64,000 nt of DNA from Rhodophyticola porphyridii (GTDB taxonomy: Bacteria > Pseudomonadota > Alphaproteobacteria > Rhodobacterales > Rhodobacteraceae): NCBI RefSeq assembly GCF_003688285.1, contig NZ_RCNT01000008.1, positions 62,001 through 126,000 on the forward strand, given 5' to 3'. Each line of letters starts with the position of its first letter. The stretch's first letter is position 1. The position numbers and the translations under genes were made by a program. Positions 1-8,837 of the stretch are shown one piece after another. Under the pieces are notes generated by a model. That model was not told the origin of the DNA and did not search any database. It saw only the letters and a list, made by a program, of their open reading frames with translations.

Positions 1-156
1 GAGGCCGACAGGCATACGGCAATCGGCGACGCCATCGGCACGGCGGCAGCCTTTCGCAAGATGATTCCGATGCTGGAAGCGGCAGATCTGCCCAGTTTGG
101 GGGCAACGATCAAGGCTTTCGACAAACATGCCCGCCTGATCGAGCATCTCAATTGA
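1..156 (+). CDS. C-terminal end of an unidentified protein (partial)
   Basis: The window opens inside a gene: frame 1 reads 51 codons to a TGA at 154-156. The visible peptide is mostly helical in composition, contains the stretch TAIGDAIGTAAAFRKMIPML and ends in RLIEHLN. I do not recognise the family from this tail and assign no function. It lies 54 bases upstream of the GntR regulator on the same strand, so the two may be related in function, but a possible weak hairpin lies between them. Confidence 0.6.
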   Translation, partial: EADRHTAIGDAIGTAAAFRKMIPMLEAADLPSLGATIKAFDKHARLIEHLN

Positions 157-162
157 CGTGAG

Positions 163-186
163 GCTGCAGGTGCAGCATTTTCTTTT
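163..186 (+). terminator. Possible weak terminator after the partial gene
   Basis: GCTGCA at 163-168 and TGCAGC at 171-176 form an inverted repeat with a two-base centre, followed by a T-rich run (ATTTTCTTTT). The arm spacing is too tight for a normal loop, so the actual stem would be shorter. It could equally be an operator for the regulator that starts at 211. Confidence 0.3.
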
Positions 187-210
187 AGAAGAATCACGAA
201 AGGATCTCAG

Positions 211-915
211 ATGGCGCGTATACCGCTTTACCGCAAGGCCGAAACGGAAATGCTGCGGCGCATCAAGACCGGGGAATGGGCCATTGGCCAGCGGCTTGGA
301 AACGAGTTTCAGCTGGCGGAGGAGTTCGGCGTAAGCCAGGGCACCATGCGCCGTGCGCTCATCACGCTGGAGGGCCAGGGCTTTCTGGCGCGAAAACCGG
401 GCCGCGGCACCATCGTTGCAGAACCCGGCGATACCGGCGATGAGGGGACGGCCCGGCCCGGTTTCGACCGTTTGGCCACGCCCGGCGGCGAGCCGCCCGA
501 CCTTGCAGTGTTTCGAAGCCGCACCACCGGTCGCCGCGCCGGGGCCGCAGAGGCCGAAATGCTGGGCGAGGCAAGGGCCCTTGTGGTGGAACGAATGCTG
601 AAGCGCGGCTCTCGCCGGTTCGCGCAGGATGAAATCAGCCTGCCGGAAAGCCTGCTTGACGATATGGATGGCGAGGCTGCGGTGACCCTGCCGGACCTTT
701 TATCCGCCCATGGCCTGGAGGTCGCGCAGATCGAGGATCGGATTACCGCCGAGCTCAGCTCAATGAGCGAGGCGGTCGCCCTGGAAGTCGACCGCAATAC
801 GGCCCTTCTGGTACTCAGACGGATCGCGAAGGACGCCTCGGGCAGAGTTCTGGCCATTCAGGTCATGAAAATGGCCAGTGACGATATAGGCTATTCAATC
901 GGTCTTATCGGGTGA
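211..915 (+). CDS. GntR family transcriptional regulator with UTRA effector domain
   Basis: A 234-residue protein. Residues 1-70 form a GntR winged helix: the segment EFQLAEEFGVSQGTMRRAL is the helix-turn-helix and GFLARKPGRGTIV the wing. The rest fits the UTRA (HutC-type) ligand fold, including the ERMLKRGSRRFAQDEI and LLVLRRIAKDASGRVLAIQVMK strands. AAAGGATCT lies just upstream of the ATG. HutC/UTRA regulators normally repress neighbouring catabolic genes and release DNA on binding a small metabolite; here the convergent dehydrogenase pair and the upstream partial gene are the candidate targets. Effector unknown. Confidence 0.88.
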   Translation: MARIPLYRKAETEMLRRIKTGEWAIGQRLGNEFQLAEEFGVSQGTMRRALITLEGQGFLARKPGRGTIVAEPGDTGDEGTARPGFDRLATPGGEPPDLAVFRSRTTGRRAGAAEAEMLGEARALVVERMLKRGSRRFAQDEISLPESLLDDMDGEAAVTLPDLLSAHGLEVAQIEDRITAELSSMSEAVALEVDRNTALLVLRRIAKDASGRVLAIQVMKMASDDIGYSIGLIG

Positions 916-990
916 TCCCGCCGGTTACCCGGTAGCCCGTCACAAACCCAAGGAGGCCGCCCACCCGGTTGGCGCGTTTCAGCGAACCCG

Positions 991-2439
991 TCAGAGCCCG
1001 TCGATACAGACGTATTTCGTATCGAGATAGTCATCGAGGCCCTGGCTGCCGCCCTCTTTGCCCATGCCGGATTCCTTGACCCCGCCGAACGGCGCCTCGA
1101 CCGTTGTGATCAGGCCGGAATTGATACCGATCATACCATACTGCAGCCCTTCGTTCAGACGGAAGGCGCGCGCGAGATCGGTCGTATAGGCGTAGGAGGC
1201 GAGACCGAACACCGTGTCATTGGCCATGGCAATCGCCTCCTCCTCCGTTTCGAAGCGGAAGACCGGCGCAAGCGGTCCGAAAATCTCCTCCTGTGCGAAA
1301 GCCATGTCCTGTGTGGCCCCGGTCAGCACAGTTGGCTCGAAGAACTGCCCGCCCAGCGCATGACGATTGCCGCCAATCGCGACCTCCGCCCCCTTGGATG
1401 TCGCATCTGCAAGCAGGCTTTCGACCTTTTCCACCGCTTCCATGTCGATCATCGGACCCTGCTCGACGCCGTCCTCGCGCCCGTCGCCGACTTTCATCGC
1501 GCGGGTCCTCTCCACAAGTCTCTCGACGAAGGCGTCATGGATCCCGGACTGCACATAGATGCGGTTCGCGCAAACGCAGGTCTGCCCCATATTGCGATAC
1601 TTGGACGTCATCACGCCTTCCACCGCAGCATCCAGATCGGCATCGTCGAACACCAGAAATGGCGCGTTACCGCCCAGCTCCATGGAGACCTTCTTGACCG
1701 TGTCCGCGCTACCCCGGATCAGTTCCTTGCCGACCGCAGTGGAGCCGGTGAAGGTGATCTTGCGCACCTCGTCGCGGGCCATCATCGCGCCCGCGATTTC
1801 CTTGGCGGATCCTGTCAGTATGTTCACTGTGCCGGACGGAAAGCCGACCTCTTCGGACAGCGCCGCCCATGCGAGACCGGAGTAAGGGGTGGCTGTGGCG
1901 GGTTTGGCCACGACGGTGCAGCCAACAGCCAGCGCAGGCGCCAGTTTGCGGGCAAGCATGGAGGACGGGAAGTTCCATGGTGTGATCATTCCCACCACGC
2001 CAACCGGATGCCGCGTCACGAGAATGCGGCGGCCGTTCACGCCTGCGGGCACGATCTCCCCCTTGGCACGGCGCGCTTCCTCGGCGAACCAGCGGACATA
2101 TTGGGCACCGATTGCAATCTCGCCCAACGCCTCCGCAAGCGGTTTGCCCATTTCGACGGTCAGCAACTCCGCCAGATCGGCCTGATTGTCCATCAGCGCA
2201 TCATGAAGCTTCCAGAGCAGACCGAGCCTGTCCATCAGCGCCATGCCCGAGAACGCCGGAAACGCCGATTGCGCGGCGTCGATGGCGCGCAGTGTCTCGG
2301 CCTCGCCTGCCTTGGGAACCGTACCGATGACCTCGCCGCTGGCAGGGTTCGTCACGTCGATGGTCGCGCCGTCATCCGCGCCGACCCATTGGCCTGAAAT
2401 GAAATTCTTCTCGCGCAGCCAGGTCCGGTATCCGCTCAT
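991..2439 (-). CDS. gabD: NAD(P)-dependent aldehyde dehydrogenase, succinate-semialdehyde dehydrogenase type
   Basis: A 482-residue ALDH-superfamily enzyme oxidising an aldehyde, probably succinate semialdehyde, to its acid. Visible motifs: cofactor-binding FTGSTAVGKELIRG, the general-base segment MELGGNAPFLVFDDAD and the catalytic cysteine in GQTCVCANR. Length and the C-terminal EAPFGGVKESGMGKEGG are typical of GabD. The ATG at 2439 was chosen because it gives the normal N-terminus (YRTWLREKNFISGQWV) and overlaps the stop of the upstream GAPDH-like gene as ATGA; a start 18 codons further up would run deep into that gene. Co-translation with a GAPDH paralogue is unusual for gabD. Related glutarate or phosphonoacetaldehyde substrates cannot be excluded. 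Confidence 0.85.
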   Translation of the reverse strand: MSGYRTWLREKNFISGQWVGADDGATIDVTNPASGEVIGTVPKAGEAETLRAIDAAQSAFPAFSGMALMDRLGLLWKLHDALMDNQADLAELLTVEMGKPLAEALGEIAIGAQYVRWFAEEARRAKGEIVPAGVNGRRILVTRHPVGVVGMITPWNFPSSMLARKLAPALAVGCTVVAKPATATPYSGLAWAALSEEVGFPSGTVNILTGSAKEIAGAMMARDEVRKITFTGSTAVGKELIRGSADTVKKVSMELGGNAPFLVFDDADLDAAVEGVMTSKYRNMGQTCVCANRIYVQSGIHDAFVERLVERTRAMKVGDGREDGVEQGPMIDMEAVEKVESLLADATSKGAEVAIGGNRHALGGQFFEPTVLTGATQDMAFAQEEIFGPLAPVFRFETEEEAIAMANDTVFGLASYAYTTDLARAFRLNEGLQYGMIGINSGLITTVEAPFGGVKESGMGKEGGSQGLDDYLDTKYVCIDGL

Positions 2440-3434
2440 GCCAACTCTCCCATTCTCACGGCCACATCCAGCATCCGGCAGGAGAAGCCCCATTCATTGT
2501 CGTACCACCCGAAAACACGCAGCATCCCCCCTTTTGACCGCTTGATCTCCGGCCCGGCAATCACGAGCGATTCCGGACGGGCGCGCAGGTCGGACGACAC
2601 GAGAGGTTGCTCAGTGAACCCCAGAATCGGGCCCGCGGTTCCCCGCAACATCTCCCTCGCCTCTTCGGCGGTAGGAGCGTCTTCCGTGATGAGCGCCAGA
2701 TCAATCGCCGACACGCTGGCCGTGGGAACCCGCACCGCCGAGCCCGTGATGCGCCCCGCAAGATGGGGCAGGACCAGATCGACCAACGCTTCGGCACTGG
2801 TGGAGGTCGGCACCATCGACAGGGCCGCCGCGCGGGATCGCGCCAAATCGCCGGTGGGCGCATCCACAGTGGGCTGACTGCCGGTATAGCAATGGATCGT
2901 CGTCATCAGCGCGGTTTCCAGACCATAGGCCTCGTCCAGCACCTGAACCAGGGGCGCGACGGCATTGGTGGTGCATGATGCGTTGGACACGATGCGATGG
3001 GCGGGCGCCAGCAGATCGTCATTCGCCCCCAGAACCACGGTCAGATCCGCCTGCGGCGACGGGCCGGAGATCAACACACGGGCAGCACCCGCCGCAAGCC
3101 CGGCCTCCGCCACAGCGCGATCCTTGGCGCGACCCGTGCATTCCATCAGGACATCCACATCCGCCAGCGGCACCGCGCCCAGATCGGACACATGCGAAAG
3201 AGGAATGCGGCGCCCGTCTATCACCAGTGCCCGCGGCGCCGTTTCGACCGTGCCCGGATAGGGGCCGAAGACGCTGTCATACTGAAACAGATAGGCGCAG
3301 GTTTCGGGCGGTGCGATATCGTTGATCGCAACGATCTCCACCCCAGGCCAGTCCGTCCGCGTCAGCGCTGCACGCAGAACCGAGCGTCCGATACGCCCGA
3401 ACCCGTTGATCGCAACCCGAACCGCTCTGGTCAT
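2436..3434 (-). CDS. gap: Type I glyceraldehyde-3-phosphate dehydrogenase family protein (GAPDH paralogue)
   Basis: A 332-residue phosphorylating aldose-phosphate dehydrogenase. It has the N-terminal NAD fold (VAINGFGRIGRSVLRAAL) and the active site NASCTTN with the catalytic cysteine. Most family members follow this with another cysteine (NASCTTNC); here it is alanine. HCYTGSQPTVDAP, PTSTSAEA and the C-terminal GWYDNEWGFSCRM are conserved. GGAGAC precedes the ATG. It is the first gene of a two-gene operon with the aldehyde dehydrogenase and overlaps it by four bases. The context and the divergent N-terminal and active-site flanks suggest a dedicated catabolic or erythrose-4-phosphate role rather than housekeeping glycolysis, which is inference. 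Confidence 0.82.
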   Translation of the reverse strand: MTRAVRVAINGFGRIGRSVLRAALTRTDWPGVEIVAINDIAPPETCAYLFQYDSVFGPYPGTVETAPRALVIDGRRIPLSHVSDLGAVPLADVDVLMECTGRAKDRAVAEAGLAAGAARVLISGPSPQADLTVVLGANDDLLAPAHRIVSNASCTTNAVAPLVQVLDEAYGLETALMTTIHCYTGSQPTVDAPTGDLARSRAAALSMVPTSTSAEALVDLVLPHLAGRITGSAVRVPTASVSAIDLALITEDAPTAEEAREMLRGTAGPILGFTEQPLVSSDLRARPESLVIAGPEIKRSKGGMLRVFGWYDNEWGFSCRMLDVAVRMGELA

Positions 3435-3464
3435 CTTGCCGTCTCCTTGCTCCCTGCATACTCA

Positions 3465-3479
3465 TGCACCCGCGGTGCA
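3465..3479. promoter_or_regulatory. Inverted repeat between gap and pobA, candidate operator
   Basis: TGCACC (3465-3470) and GGTGCA (3474-3479) flank a CGC centre inside the 153-base divergent intergenic region. It lies 31 bases upstream of the GAPDH start and 109 bases upstream of pobA. No pobR- or pcaQ-type regulator gene lies beside it, so the cognate protein is unknown. Confidence 0.35.
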
Positions 3480-3587
3480 GGGGACGCAACGGGTGGCGCA
3501 CCGAACAGGGTATCCCCGACAGAGAAGCGTTTTACAAAGCACCGGCGACACGCCAATATTCGCACCAAGGGGGAGAGAGGGACTTTC

Positions 3588-4757
3588 ATGCGAACACAGG
3601 TTGCCATCATCGGCGGCGGACCTTCTGGCCTGCTGCTGTCTCAGTTGTTACATCTCCGCGGCATCAGTTCGGTCGTTCTGGAACGCAAGACGAAGGACTA
3701 CGTTCTGGGCCGCATCCGCGCCGGCGTGCTTGAACAGGGGCTTGTCCGACTGATGGAAGAGGCCAATGTCGCCGGTCGGATGCACCGAGAGGGATTTGTC
3801 CATGACGGCACGCTTGTGGCCTATGGGGACGAGATGTTCCATGTGGATTTCAAGGCCCATACCGGATCGGGCGTCATGCTCTACGGCCAGACCGAGTTGA
3901 CGCGCGATCTCTACGAGGCGCGCGAGAAGGCCGGCGGAGAGCTGATTTTCAATGTCGAGGATGTGGAGATTGCGGGCGCCAATACCGATTGCCCGCAAGT
4001 GCATTACCGCGTCGGCGATAGGATCCATCAGCTGAATTGCGATTTCGTGGCCGGCTGTGATGGCTTCCATGGGGTCAGCCGGCGGACGATTCCCACGGAC
4101 CAGAAGCGCGAGTACGAGAAAGTCTATCCTTTCGGCTGGCTTGGCATCCTGTCCGAAACGCCTCCTGTAAACGATGAACTGATCTACTCCAACTCCGAGA
4201 GGGGCTTTGCGCTGTGCTCCATGCGCAACGCGAATCTAAGCCGTTACTATATCCAGTGTTCCTTGTCGGACCGTCCGGAGGACTGGACCGACCATGCCTT
4301 CTGGGACGAGTTGAAGCGCCGTATCCCGCGCGAGCAAGCCGAGGCGATTGTCATGGGCCCCTCGATCGAGAAATCCATCGCGCCCCTGCGGTCCTTCGTC
4401 TGCGAGCCGATGCGATGGGGGCGGCTGTTCCTCTGCGGCGATGCGGCCCATATCGTACCGCCCACGGGGGCCAAGGGGCTCAACACCGCCGCGTCCGACG
4501 TGCAGTATCTCTACACCGGTCTTCGCAGATTTTATGAAGACGGCGACATGGAGGGGCTGGACAGCTATTCCGCCAAGGCGCTGGCACGGGTTTGGAAGGC
4601 CGAGCGGTTCAGCTGGTGGTTCTCTTCGCTCATGCATCGCTATCCGGATCAATCGATGTTCGATCACAAAATGCAGATTGCCGAACTTGAATTCCTGCGC
4701 AGCAGCGATGCCGCGCAAAAGGCCATGGCCGAGAATTATGTCGGCCTGCCCTACTAG
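3588..4757 (+). CDS. pobA: 4-hydroxybenzoate 3-monooxygenase
   Basis: A 389-residue flavoprotein that hydroxylates 4-hydroxybenzoate to protocatechuate with NADPH and O2. It shows the N-terminal FAD fingerprint [16 protein letters not shown], the [10 protein letters not shown] segment typical of PobA, and the second FAD motif [18 protein letters not shown]. The length matches the usual 390 residues. The ATG at 3588 follows a purine-rich GGGGGAGAGAGGG and starts directly at the FAD motif; the reading frame stays open for 197 codons upstream only because it lies antisense to the GAPDH gene. It leads a pobA-pcaH-pcaG operon, so the product is used by the next enzyme. Confidence 0.96.
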   Translation: MRTQVAIIGGGPSGLLLSQLLHLRGISSVVLERKTKDYVLGRIRAGVLEQGLVRLMEEANVAGRMHREGFVHDGTLVAYGDEMFHVDFKAHTGSGVMLYGQTELTRDLYEAREKAGGELIFNVEDVEIAGANTDCPQVHYRVGDRIHQLNCDFVAGCDGFHGVSRRTIPTDQKREYEKVYPFGWLGILSETPPVNDELIYSNSERGFALCSMRNANLSRYYIQCSLSDRPEDWTDHAFWDELKRRIPREQAEAIVMGPSIEKSIAPLRSFVCEPMRWGRLFLCGDAAHIVPPTGAKGLNTAASDVQYLYTGLRRFYEDGDMEGLDSYSAKALARVWKAERFSWWFSSLMHRYPDQSMFDHKMQIAELEFLRSSDAAQKAMAENYVGLPY

Positions 4758-4776
4758 ACGAGGCGCAAGGAACATC

Positions 4777-5520
4777 ATGTCAAACGCAGACAAGGCCCGT
4801 GCGGGCGGCTACATACCCCGGGACCGCGGCTGGCACCCGGCTCCCTTTCATCCGCCCTACAAAACAAGTGTGAAACGCGCGCCTCAGGCGGCACTTCTCT
4901 CCTTTCCCAGCACCTTGAGCGAGGAAACAGGCCCGGTTTTCGGCCACACCATGCTGGGGCCGCTCGACAATGATCTCATCCTGAACTTCGCAGCGCCCGG
5001 AGAGGCCGCGATCGGGCCGCGCATCATCGTTCATGGACGGGTGCGCGACGAGGCCGGGCGCGGTGTGGCCGGCGCCCTGCTGGAGGTCTGGCAGGCAAAT
5101 GCGGGTGGCCGCTATCGCCACAAGAAGGAAAGCTATCTTGCGGCGCTGGACCCGAATTTCGGTGGCTGCGGCCGGGTGATCACCGATACGGACGGGCGCT
5201 ACGAATTCCGGACGGTGATGCCCGGCCCCTATCCCTGGCCCAACGGGATGAATGACTGGCGCCCCGCGCATATCCATTTCTCGCTTTTCGGGGCCGGATT
5301 TGCGCAGCGGCTGATCACGCAGATGTACTTCGAGGGCGATCCGCTGATTGCGCATTGCCCGATCATCGGCAGCATCAGCGACCCCGCCGCCGTCGGCGCG
5401 CTGGTCGCCCCACTGGACATGGCGCGCACGGTGCCGATGGATGCCCGCGCCTACAAGTTCGACATCACGCTGCGCGGCCGTCGCCAGACCACGTTCGAAA
5501 ACCGGCCGGAAGGATTGTGA
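4777..5520 (+). CDS. pcaH: Protocatechuate 3,4-dioxygenase beta subunit
   Basis: A 247-residue subunit of the non-haem Fe(III) intradiol dioxygenase that opens protocatechuate to 3-carboxy-cis,cis-muconate. The beta subunit carries the iron; the ligands are visible as tyrosines in [10 protein letters not shown] / PGPYPWPN and the two histidines of RPAHIHFS. The [13 protein letters not shown]-terminus is typical of PcaH. It starts 19 bases after pobA and is followed after one base by pcaG. The remaining beta-ketoadipate genes (pcaB, pcaC, pcaD, pcaIJ) are not in this window. Confidence 0.95.
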   Translation: MSNADKARAGGYIPRDRGWHPAPFHPPYKTSVKRAPQAALLSFPSTLSEETGPVFGHTMLGPLDNDLILNFAAPGEAAIGPRIIVHGRVRDEAGRGVAGALLEVWQANAGGRYRHKKESYLAALDPNFGGCGRVITDTDGRYEFRTVMPGPYPWPNGMNDWRPAHIHFSLFGAGFAQRLITQMYFEGDPLIAHCPIIGSISDPAAVGALVAPLDMARTVPMDARAYKFDITLRGRRQTTFENRPEGL

Positions 5521-5521
5521 T

Positions 5522-6139
5522 ATGGTTCAACCTATTGATATATTGAAGGAAACACCGTCTCAAACGGCGGGGCCCTACGTTCATATCGGCTGCACCCCGA
5601 ATGTCACGGGCATTCACGGGATCTACGACACCGATCTTGGCGCGTCGATGAAGACGGGGCCGGTCAAGGGGCAGGAGATCATCCTGACCGGCACGGTTTA
5701 CGACGGGATGGGCGCAGCGCTGAAAGATGCGATGGTCGAGATATGGCAGGCGGATGCGGCAGGGATTTATCCATCCGCGCAGGACCCGCGCGGACCGGCG
5801 GACCCCAATTTCACCGGCTGGGGGCGCTCTGCCGGTGATATGCAGACCGGGGCCTTCCGCTTCGAGACGGTCAAGCCCGGGCGCGTACCGTTCCCCGACG
5901 GGCGGATGCAGGCGCCCCACGTCACTTTCTGGATCGTCGCGCGCGGCATCAATATCGGGTTGCACACCCGGGCCTATTTTGCCGACGAGCCCGAGGCGAA
6001 TGCCGAAGACCCGATCCTGACGCGGATCGAGCATCAGTCCCGGACTCAGACCCTTCTGGCAGAACCGGACGGATCAGGCGGCTACCGGTTCGACATCCAT
6101 TTGCAGGGCCCGAACGAAACCGTCTTCTTCGACATCTGA
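5522..6139 (+). CDS. pcaG: Protocatechuate 3,4-dioxygenase alpha subunit
   Basis: A 205-residue alpha subunit, homologous to the beta subunit but without the full iron site: the HIH pair of PcaH is replaced here by the sequence APHVTFWIVARG. LKETPSQTAGPYVHIG at the N-terminus and GLHTRAYFADEPEANAEDP near the C-terminus are characteristic. It begins one base after the pcaH stop codon, as expected for subunits made in equal amounts. Its stop lies five bases from the convergent stop of the inositol dehydrogenase, so no independent terminator space exists. Confidence 0.95.
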   Translation: MVQPIDILKETPSQTAGPYVHIGCTPNVTGIHGIYDTDLGASMKTGPVKGQEIILTGTVYDGMGAALKDAMVEIWQADAAGIYPSAQDPRGPADPNFTGWGRSAGDMQTGAFRFETVKPGRVPFPDGRMQAPHVTFWIVARGINIGLHTRAYFADEPEANAEDPILTRIEHQSRTQTLLAEPDGSGGYRFDIHLQGPNETVFFDI

Positions 6140-6144
6140 AGAAC

Positions 6145-7140
6145 CTAGCTCCCCGGCAGATTGACGATCACGCCTTTCTGCTGTGCATGGCTGGCCGCGT
6201 CGGCCAGGATCTGTGCCTGCAACCCGTCCTTGATGCCGGGTTCCGGCGCACGCCCGTCAAGCACGGCAGAGACGAACTCGGTCATCTCCGCGACATAGGC
6301 AAGGGCGTAGCGTTCCAGAAAGAAATGCTGCGCCGGCGCGCGCCGGAAACCGGCCTCGGTCGCAATCTCCACCGTATCTTCCAACTGGTTTTCGGCACGC
6401 AACAATCCCTTGGATCCGTGTATCTCGACCCGCTGGTCATATCCGTAGGCCGCGCGACGCGAGTTGGAGATCTGACAGATCCGGCCCGATGCCGTCGTCA
6501 GGATCGCCGACGCCGTATCCACATCGCCCGCGCGACCGATCTCTGCATCGACCAGGGCGGACCCGACAGCCTGCACGCTGACCGGGTCTTCACCCAGCAG
6601 GAACCGCGCCATATCGAAATCGTGGATCATCATATCGCGGAACAGGCCGCCGGAGCCCAATATGTAGGATATGGGCGGGGGCGACGGGTCGCGGGAAAGG
6701 ATCGTGACCAGTTCGACATCTCCGATCTCGCCCGCCTGCAAACGGCTGTGCAGCTTGGAGAAATTCGGATCGAAACGGCGATTGAAGCCGGTCATGAACG
6801 GGACGCCCGCCGCCTCCACCGCGCCGACACAGGTGCGGATATTGGCGACATCCATGTCGACAGGCTTTTCGCAGAAGATCGCCTTGCCATTGGCGGCGGC
6901 CGTCCGGATCAGGTCGAAATGGGTATCGGTCGGGGTCCCGATGACAACGGCATCTATATCGGCCGCGGTCAGGATCTCCTCTGCACTCCGTGGTCGTACA
7001 CCGGCCCTGTCGGCCAGCGCCTCGGCCGCGGCGGGCACCGCATCGGCCACGGCCACAAGCCTTGCCCGCTCCACCTGACCGATGGATCGGGCATGCACCT
7101 GCCCGATACGGCCGCAACCCAGAATTCCTATATTGAGCAT
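6145..7140 (-). CDS. iolG: Inositol 2-dehydrogenase
   Basis: A 331-residue Gfo/Idh/MocA enzyme that oxidises myo-inositol to 2-keto-myo-inositol (scyllo-inosose) with NAD+. The Rossmann motif NIGILGCGRIGQVHARS, the conserved IFCEKPVDMD segment and the catalytic-region IHDFDMARFLLGEDPVSV are all present. The ATG at 7140 was preferred to a GTG one codon upstream at 7143. It is the last gene of the iolD-iolC-iolB-aldolase-iolG operon, four bases after the aldolase. Other Gfo/Idh/MocA sugars are possible in principle, but the context supports IolG. Confidence 0.9.
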   Translation of the reverse strand: MLNIGILGCGRIGQVHARSIGQVERARLVAVADAVPAAAEALADRAGVRPRSAEEILTAADIDAVVIGTPTDTHFDLIRTAAANGKAIFCEKPVDMDVANIRTCVGAVEAAGVPFMTGFNRRFDPNFSKLHSRLQAGEIGDVELVTILSRDPSPPPISYILGSGGLFRDMMIHDFDMARFLLGEDPVSVQAVGSALVDAEIGRAGDVDTASAILTTASGRICQISNSRRAAYGYDQRVEIHGSKGLLRAENQLEDTVEIATEAGFRRAPAQHFFLERYALAYVAEMTEFVSAVLDGRAPEPGIKDGLQAQILADAASHAQQKGVIVNLPGS

Positions 7141-7144
7141 CACG

Positions 7145-7984
7145 TCACGCCTTTCCGCTCGCGCCCACGGCGCGGATGGCCGCGCGGGCGGCCTCCATCA
7201 CCGGATCATGGGTTTCTTTCAGGATCTGAACCCGGTCGAACCGCGCGGGGTCCGTGTTGACAGCCGCGCGCAGCGCCGCCCCGAACGCCATGCGCAGTTC
7301 GGTCCCGATATTGAACTTGCAGATGGCGGAACCCGTCGCCAGCGCCGTCCGCTGGGCCAGTGGCACGCCGGAGCCGCCATGGATCACCAGAGGCACATGG
7401 GTTACCGCCTCGATCGCGCGGATGCGCGGCTCGTCCAGCCCGCCCTCGTGATCCTGTTGCAGATGCACGTTTCCGACCGAGATCGCCATTGCGTCGACGC
7501 CCGTTTCCCGGGCAAATCGAGCCGCCTCCCCCGGGTCCGTACCGGCCGACGCCTCGCCGCCGGAATAGCCCACGAAGCCGATCTCCCCCTCGCAGGACAC
7601 GCCCGCGTTATGGGCCAGGTCCACGATCGCGGCTGTTTCGGCGATGTTTTCGGCCAGCGGCTTGCGCGAGCCGTCGAACATCACGGAAGAGAAACCCGCC
7701 CGAATGGCGTCATGGCAGTCGTCGACGGTGTATCCATGATCCAGATGCACCACAACCGGCACCGAAACGCTGTCTGCCAGATGGCGGAACATCGCGCCCA
7801 GAACCGGCAGCGGCGTGTGCGCCCGGCAACTGGGGCCCGCCTGGAGGATGACCGGTGCGCGTTCGGCCTCCGCGGCAAGCGCATAGGCCCGCGCATCCTC
7901 CCATCCGAGACAGACCAGACCGGCCACGGCATACCCGCCCCGAAGCGCGGGCTGAAGGACCTCGGACAGGGTCGCTAGCGTCAT
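7145..7984 (-). CDS. Class II ketose-bisphosphate aldolase, IolJ-like
   Basis: A 279-residue class II (zinc-dependent) aldolase. Metal-binding histidines are visible in VVHLDHGYTVDDC and in the LVIHGGSGVP segment near residue 210, and the FSSVMFDGS loop is family-typical. Within the iol operon it most likely cleaves 6-phospho-5-dehydro-2-deoxy-D-gluconate, made by IolC, into dihydroxyacetone phosphate and malonate semialdehyde. Its ATG overlaps the iolB stop codon as ATGA. The alternative, a fructose- or tagatose-bisphosphate aldolase, cannot be excluded by sequence alone; IolA (malonate-semialdehyde dehydrogenase) is not obvious in the window. Confidence 0.86.
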   Translation of the reverse strand: MTLATLSEVLQPALRGGYAVAGLVCLGWEDARAYALAAEAERAPVILQAGPSCRAHTPLPVLGAMFRHLADSVSVPVVVHLDHGYTVDDCHDAIRAGFSSVMFDGSRKPLAENIAETAAIVDLAHNAGVSCEGEIGFVGYSGGEASAGTDPGEAARFARETGVDAMAISVGNVHLQQDHEGGLDEPRIRAIEAVTHVPLVIHGGSGVPLAQRTALATGSAICKFNIGTELRMAFGAALRAAVNTDPARFDRVQILKETHDPVMEAARAAIRAVGASGKA

Positions 7985-8823
7985 TTGAACTTGGCCACCA
8001 TATCCATGATGCCGGGGATCGTATGAAGCTGCGCCGCATGGGTCGGCTGGAAGTACTGCTTCAGACTGCGCTGACTAAGGCCGCCGAGGATGGTGAAGTA
8101 ATACATCTCGTAGCCCGGCAGCACGGCGCAGGGGTGGTATCCCTTGTCGATCAGGATCGTGGAGCCATCGACGATGTGATAGGCATCGCCGGGTTCGTTA
8201 TCCTCCCGCTGTAGCATCTGCATGCCGGAGCCGTAATTCGGACGAAACCGGAAGTTGTAGGTTTCGTCATGCCGCGTCTCGTCCGGCAGACGGTCCGTGT
8301 CATGCTTGTGGCTCGGGAAGCCGGACCAGCCGCCCTGACCCACTGTGTAGAGTTCAGAAACCAGCAGCCGGCCCACACGGTCGTGATACCCGGCACCCAG
8401 GATATGCTTGATCTTACGGTGCGTTTTCGTCTCGTCAGAGCCGTATTGGACCAGATCCAGTTCCGCCTCCCGCACCGCGAAAGGTTTCAGGACCTCGTCG
8501 TATTTCGCCCCCGCGATGAACACCTCCGCCGCGTCGCTCTGACAGGTGATCCGCGTGCCTGCGCCCGTCGGCACATAGACGCCTTCGGGCTCGCCATCCC
8601 AGACATCCACGGTACGGTTGCCGATATCGCGATAGGTTTCGCCCGCCACCTCGACCGTCACAGTGCCCGTGGCCGGAACCACGCAGGTCTCGTAGCCGGG
8701 AACCGCATAGTCGAAATGCTCCCCAGCTTTCAGCTTCACTATGTTGAAGTAGTTCAGCGGCACCAGATCGTGGCCGGCGTCCACAATTGGCTCGTTGTGG
8801 TTATCGTAGGGCGGGATATGCAT
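7981..8823 (-). CDS. iolB: 5-deoxy-glucuronate isomerase
   Basis: A 280-residue cupin-type isomerase that converts 5-deoxy-D-glucuronate to 5-dehydro-2-deoxy-D-gluconate, the substrate of IolC. Recognisable segments include GWSGFPSHKHD, with cupin metal-binding histidines, the ETYNFRFRPNYG stretch and GYHPCAVLPGYEMYYFTILGG. The ATG at 8823 is preceded by AAAGGATTGAAAAAA, a good ribosome binding site right after the iolC stop. A TTG six codons upstream overlapping iolC was rejected. It overlaps the downstream aldolase by four bases. Confidence 0.94.
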   Translation of the reverse strand: MHIPPYDNHNEPIVDAGHDLVPLNYFNIVKLKAGEHFDYAVPGYETCVVPATGTVTVEVAGETYRDIGNRTVDVWDGEPEGVYVPTGAGTRITCQSDAAEVFIAGAKYDEVLKPFAVREAELDLVQYGSDETKTHRKIKHILGAGYHDRVGRLLVSELYTVGQGGWSGFPSHKHDTDRLPDETRHDETYNFRFRPNYGSGMQMLQREDNEPGDAYHIVDGSTILIDKGYHPCAVLPGYEMYYFTILGGLSQRSLKQYFQPTHAAQLHTIPGIMDMVAKFK

Positions 8824-8837
8824 TTTTTTCAATCCTT

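Noticed and set aside
2997-3587. A long in-frame extension upstream of pobA (about 197 codons)
   Set aside because: It lies antisense to the GAPDH gene and pobA already has a normal N-terminus at 3588 with a purine-rich ribosome site.
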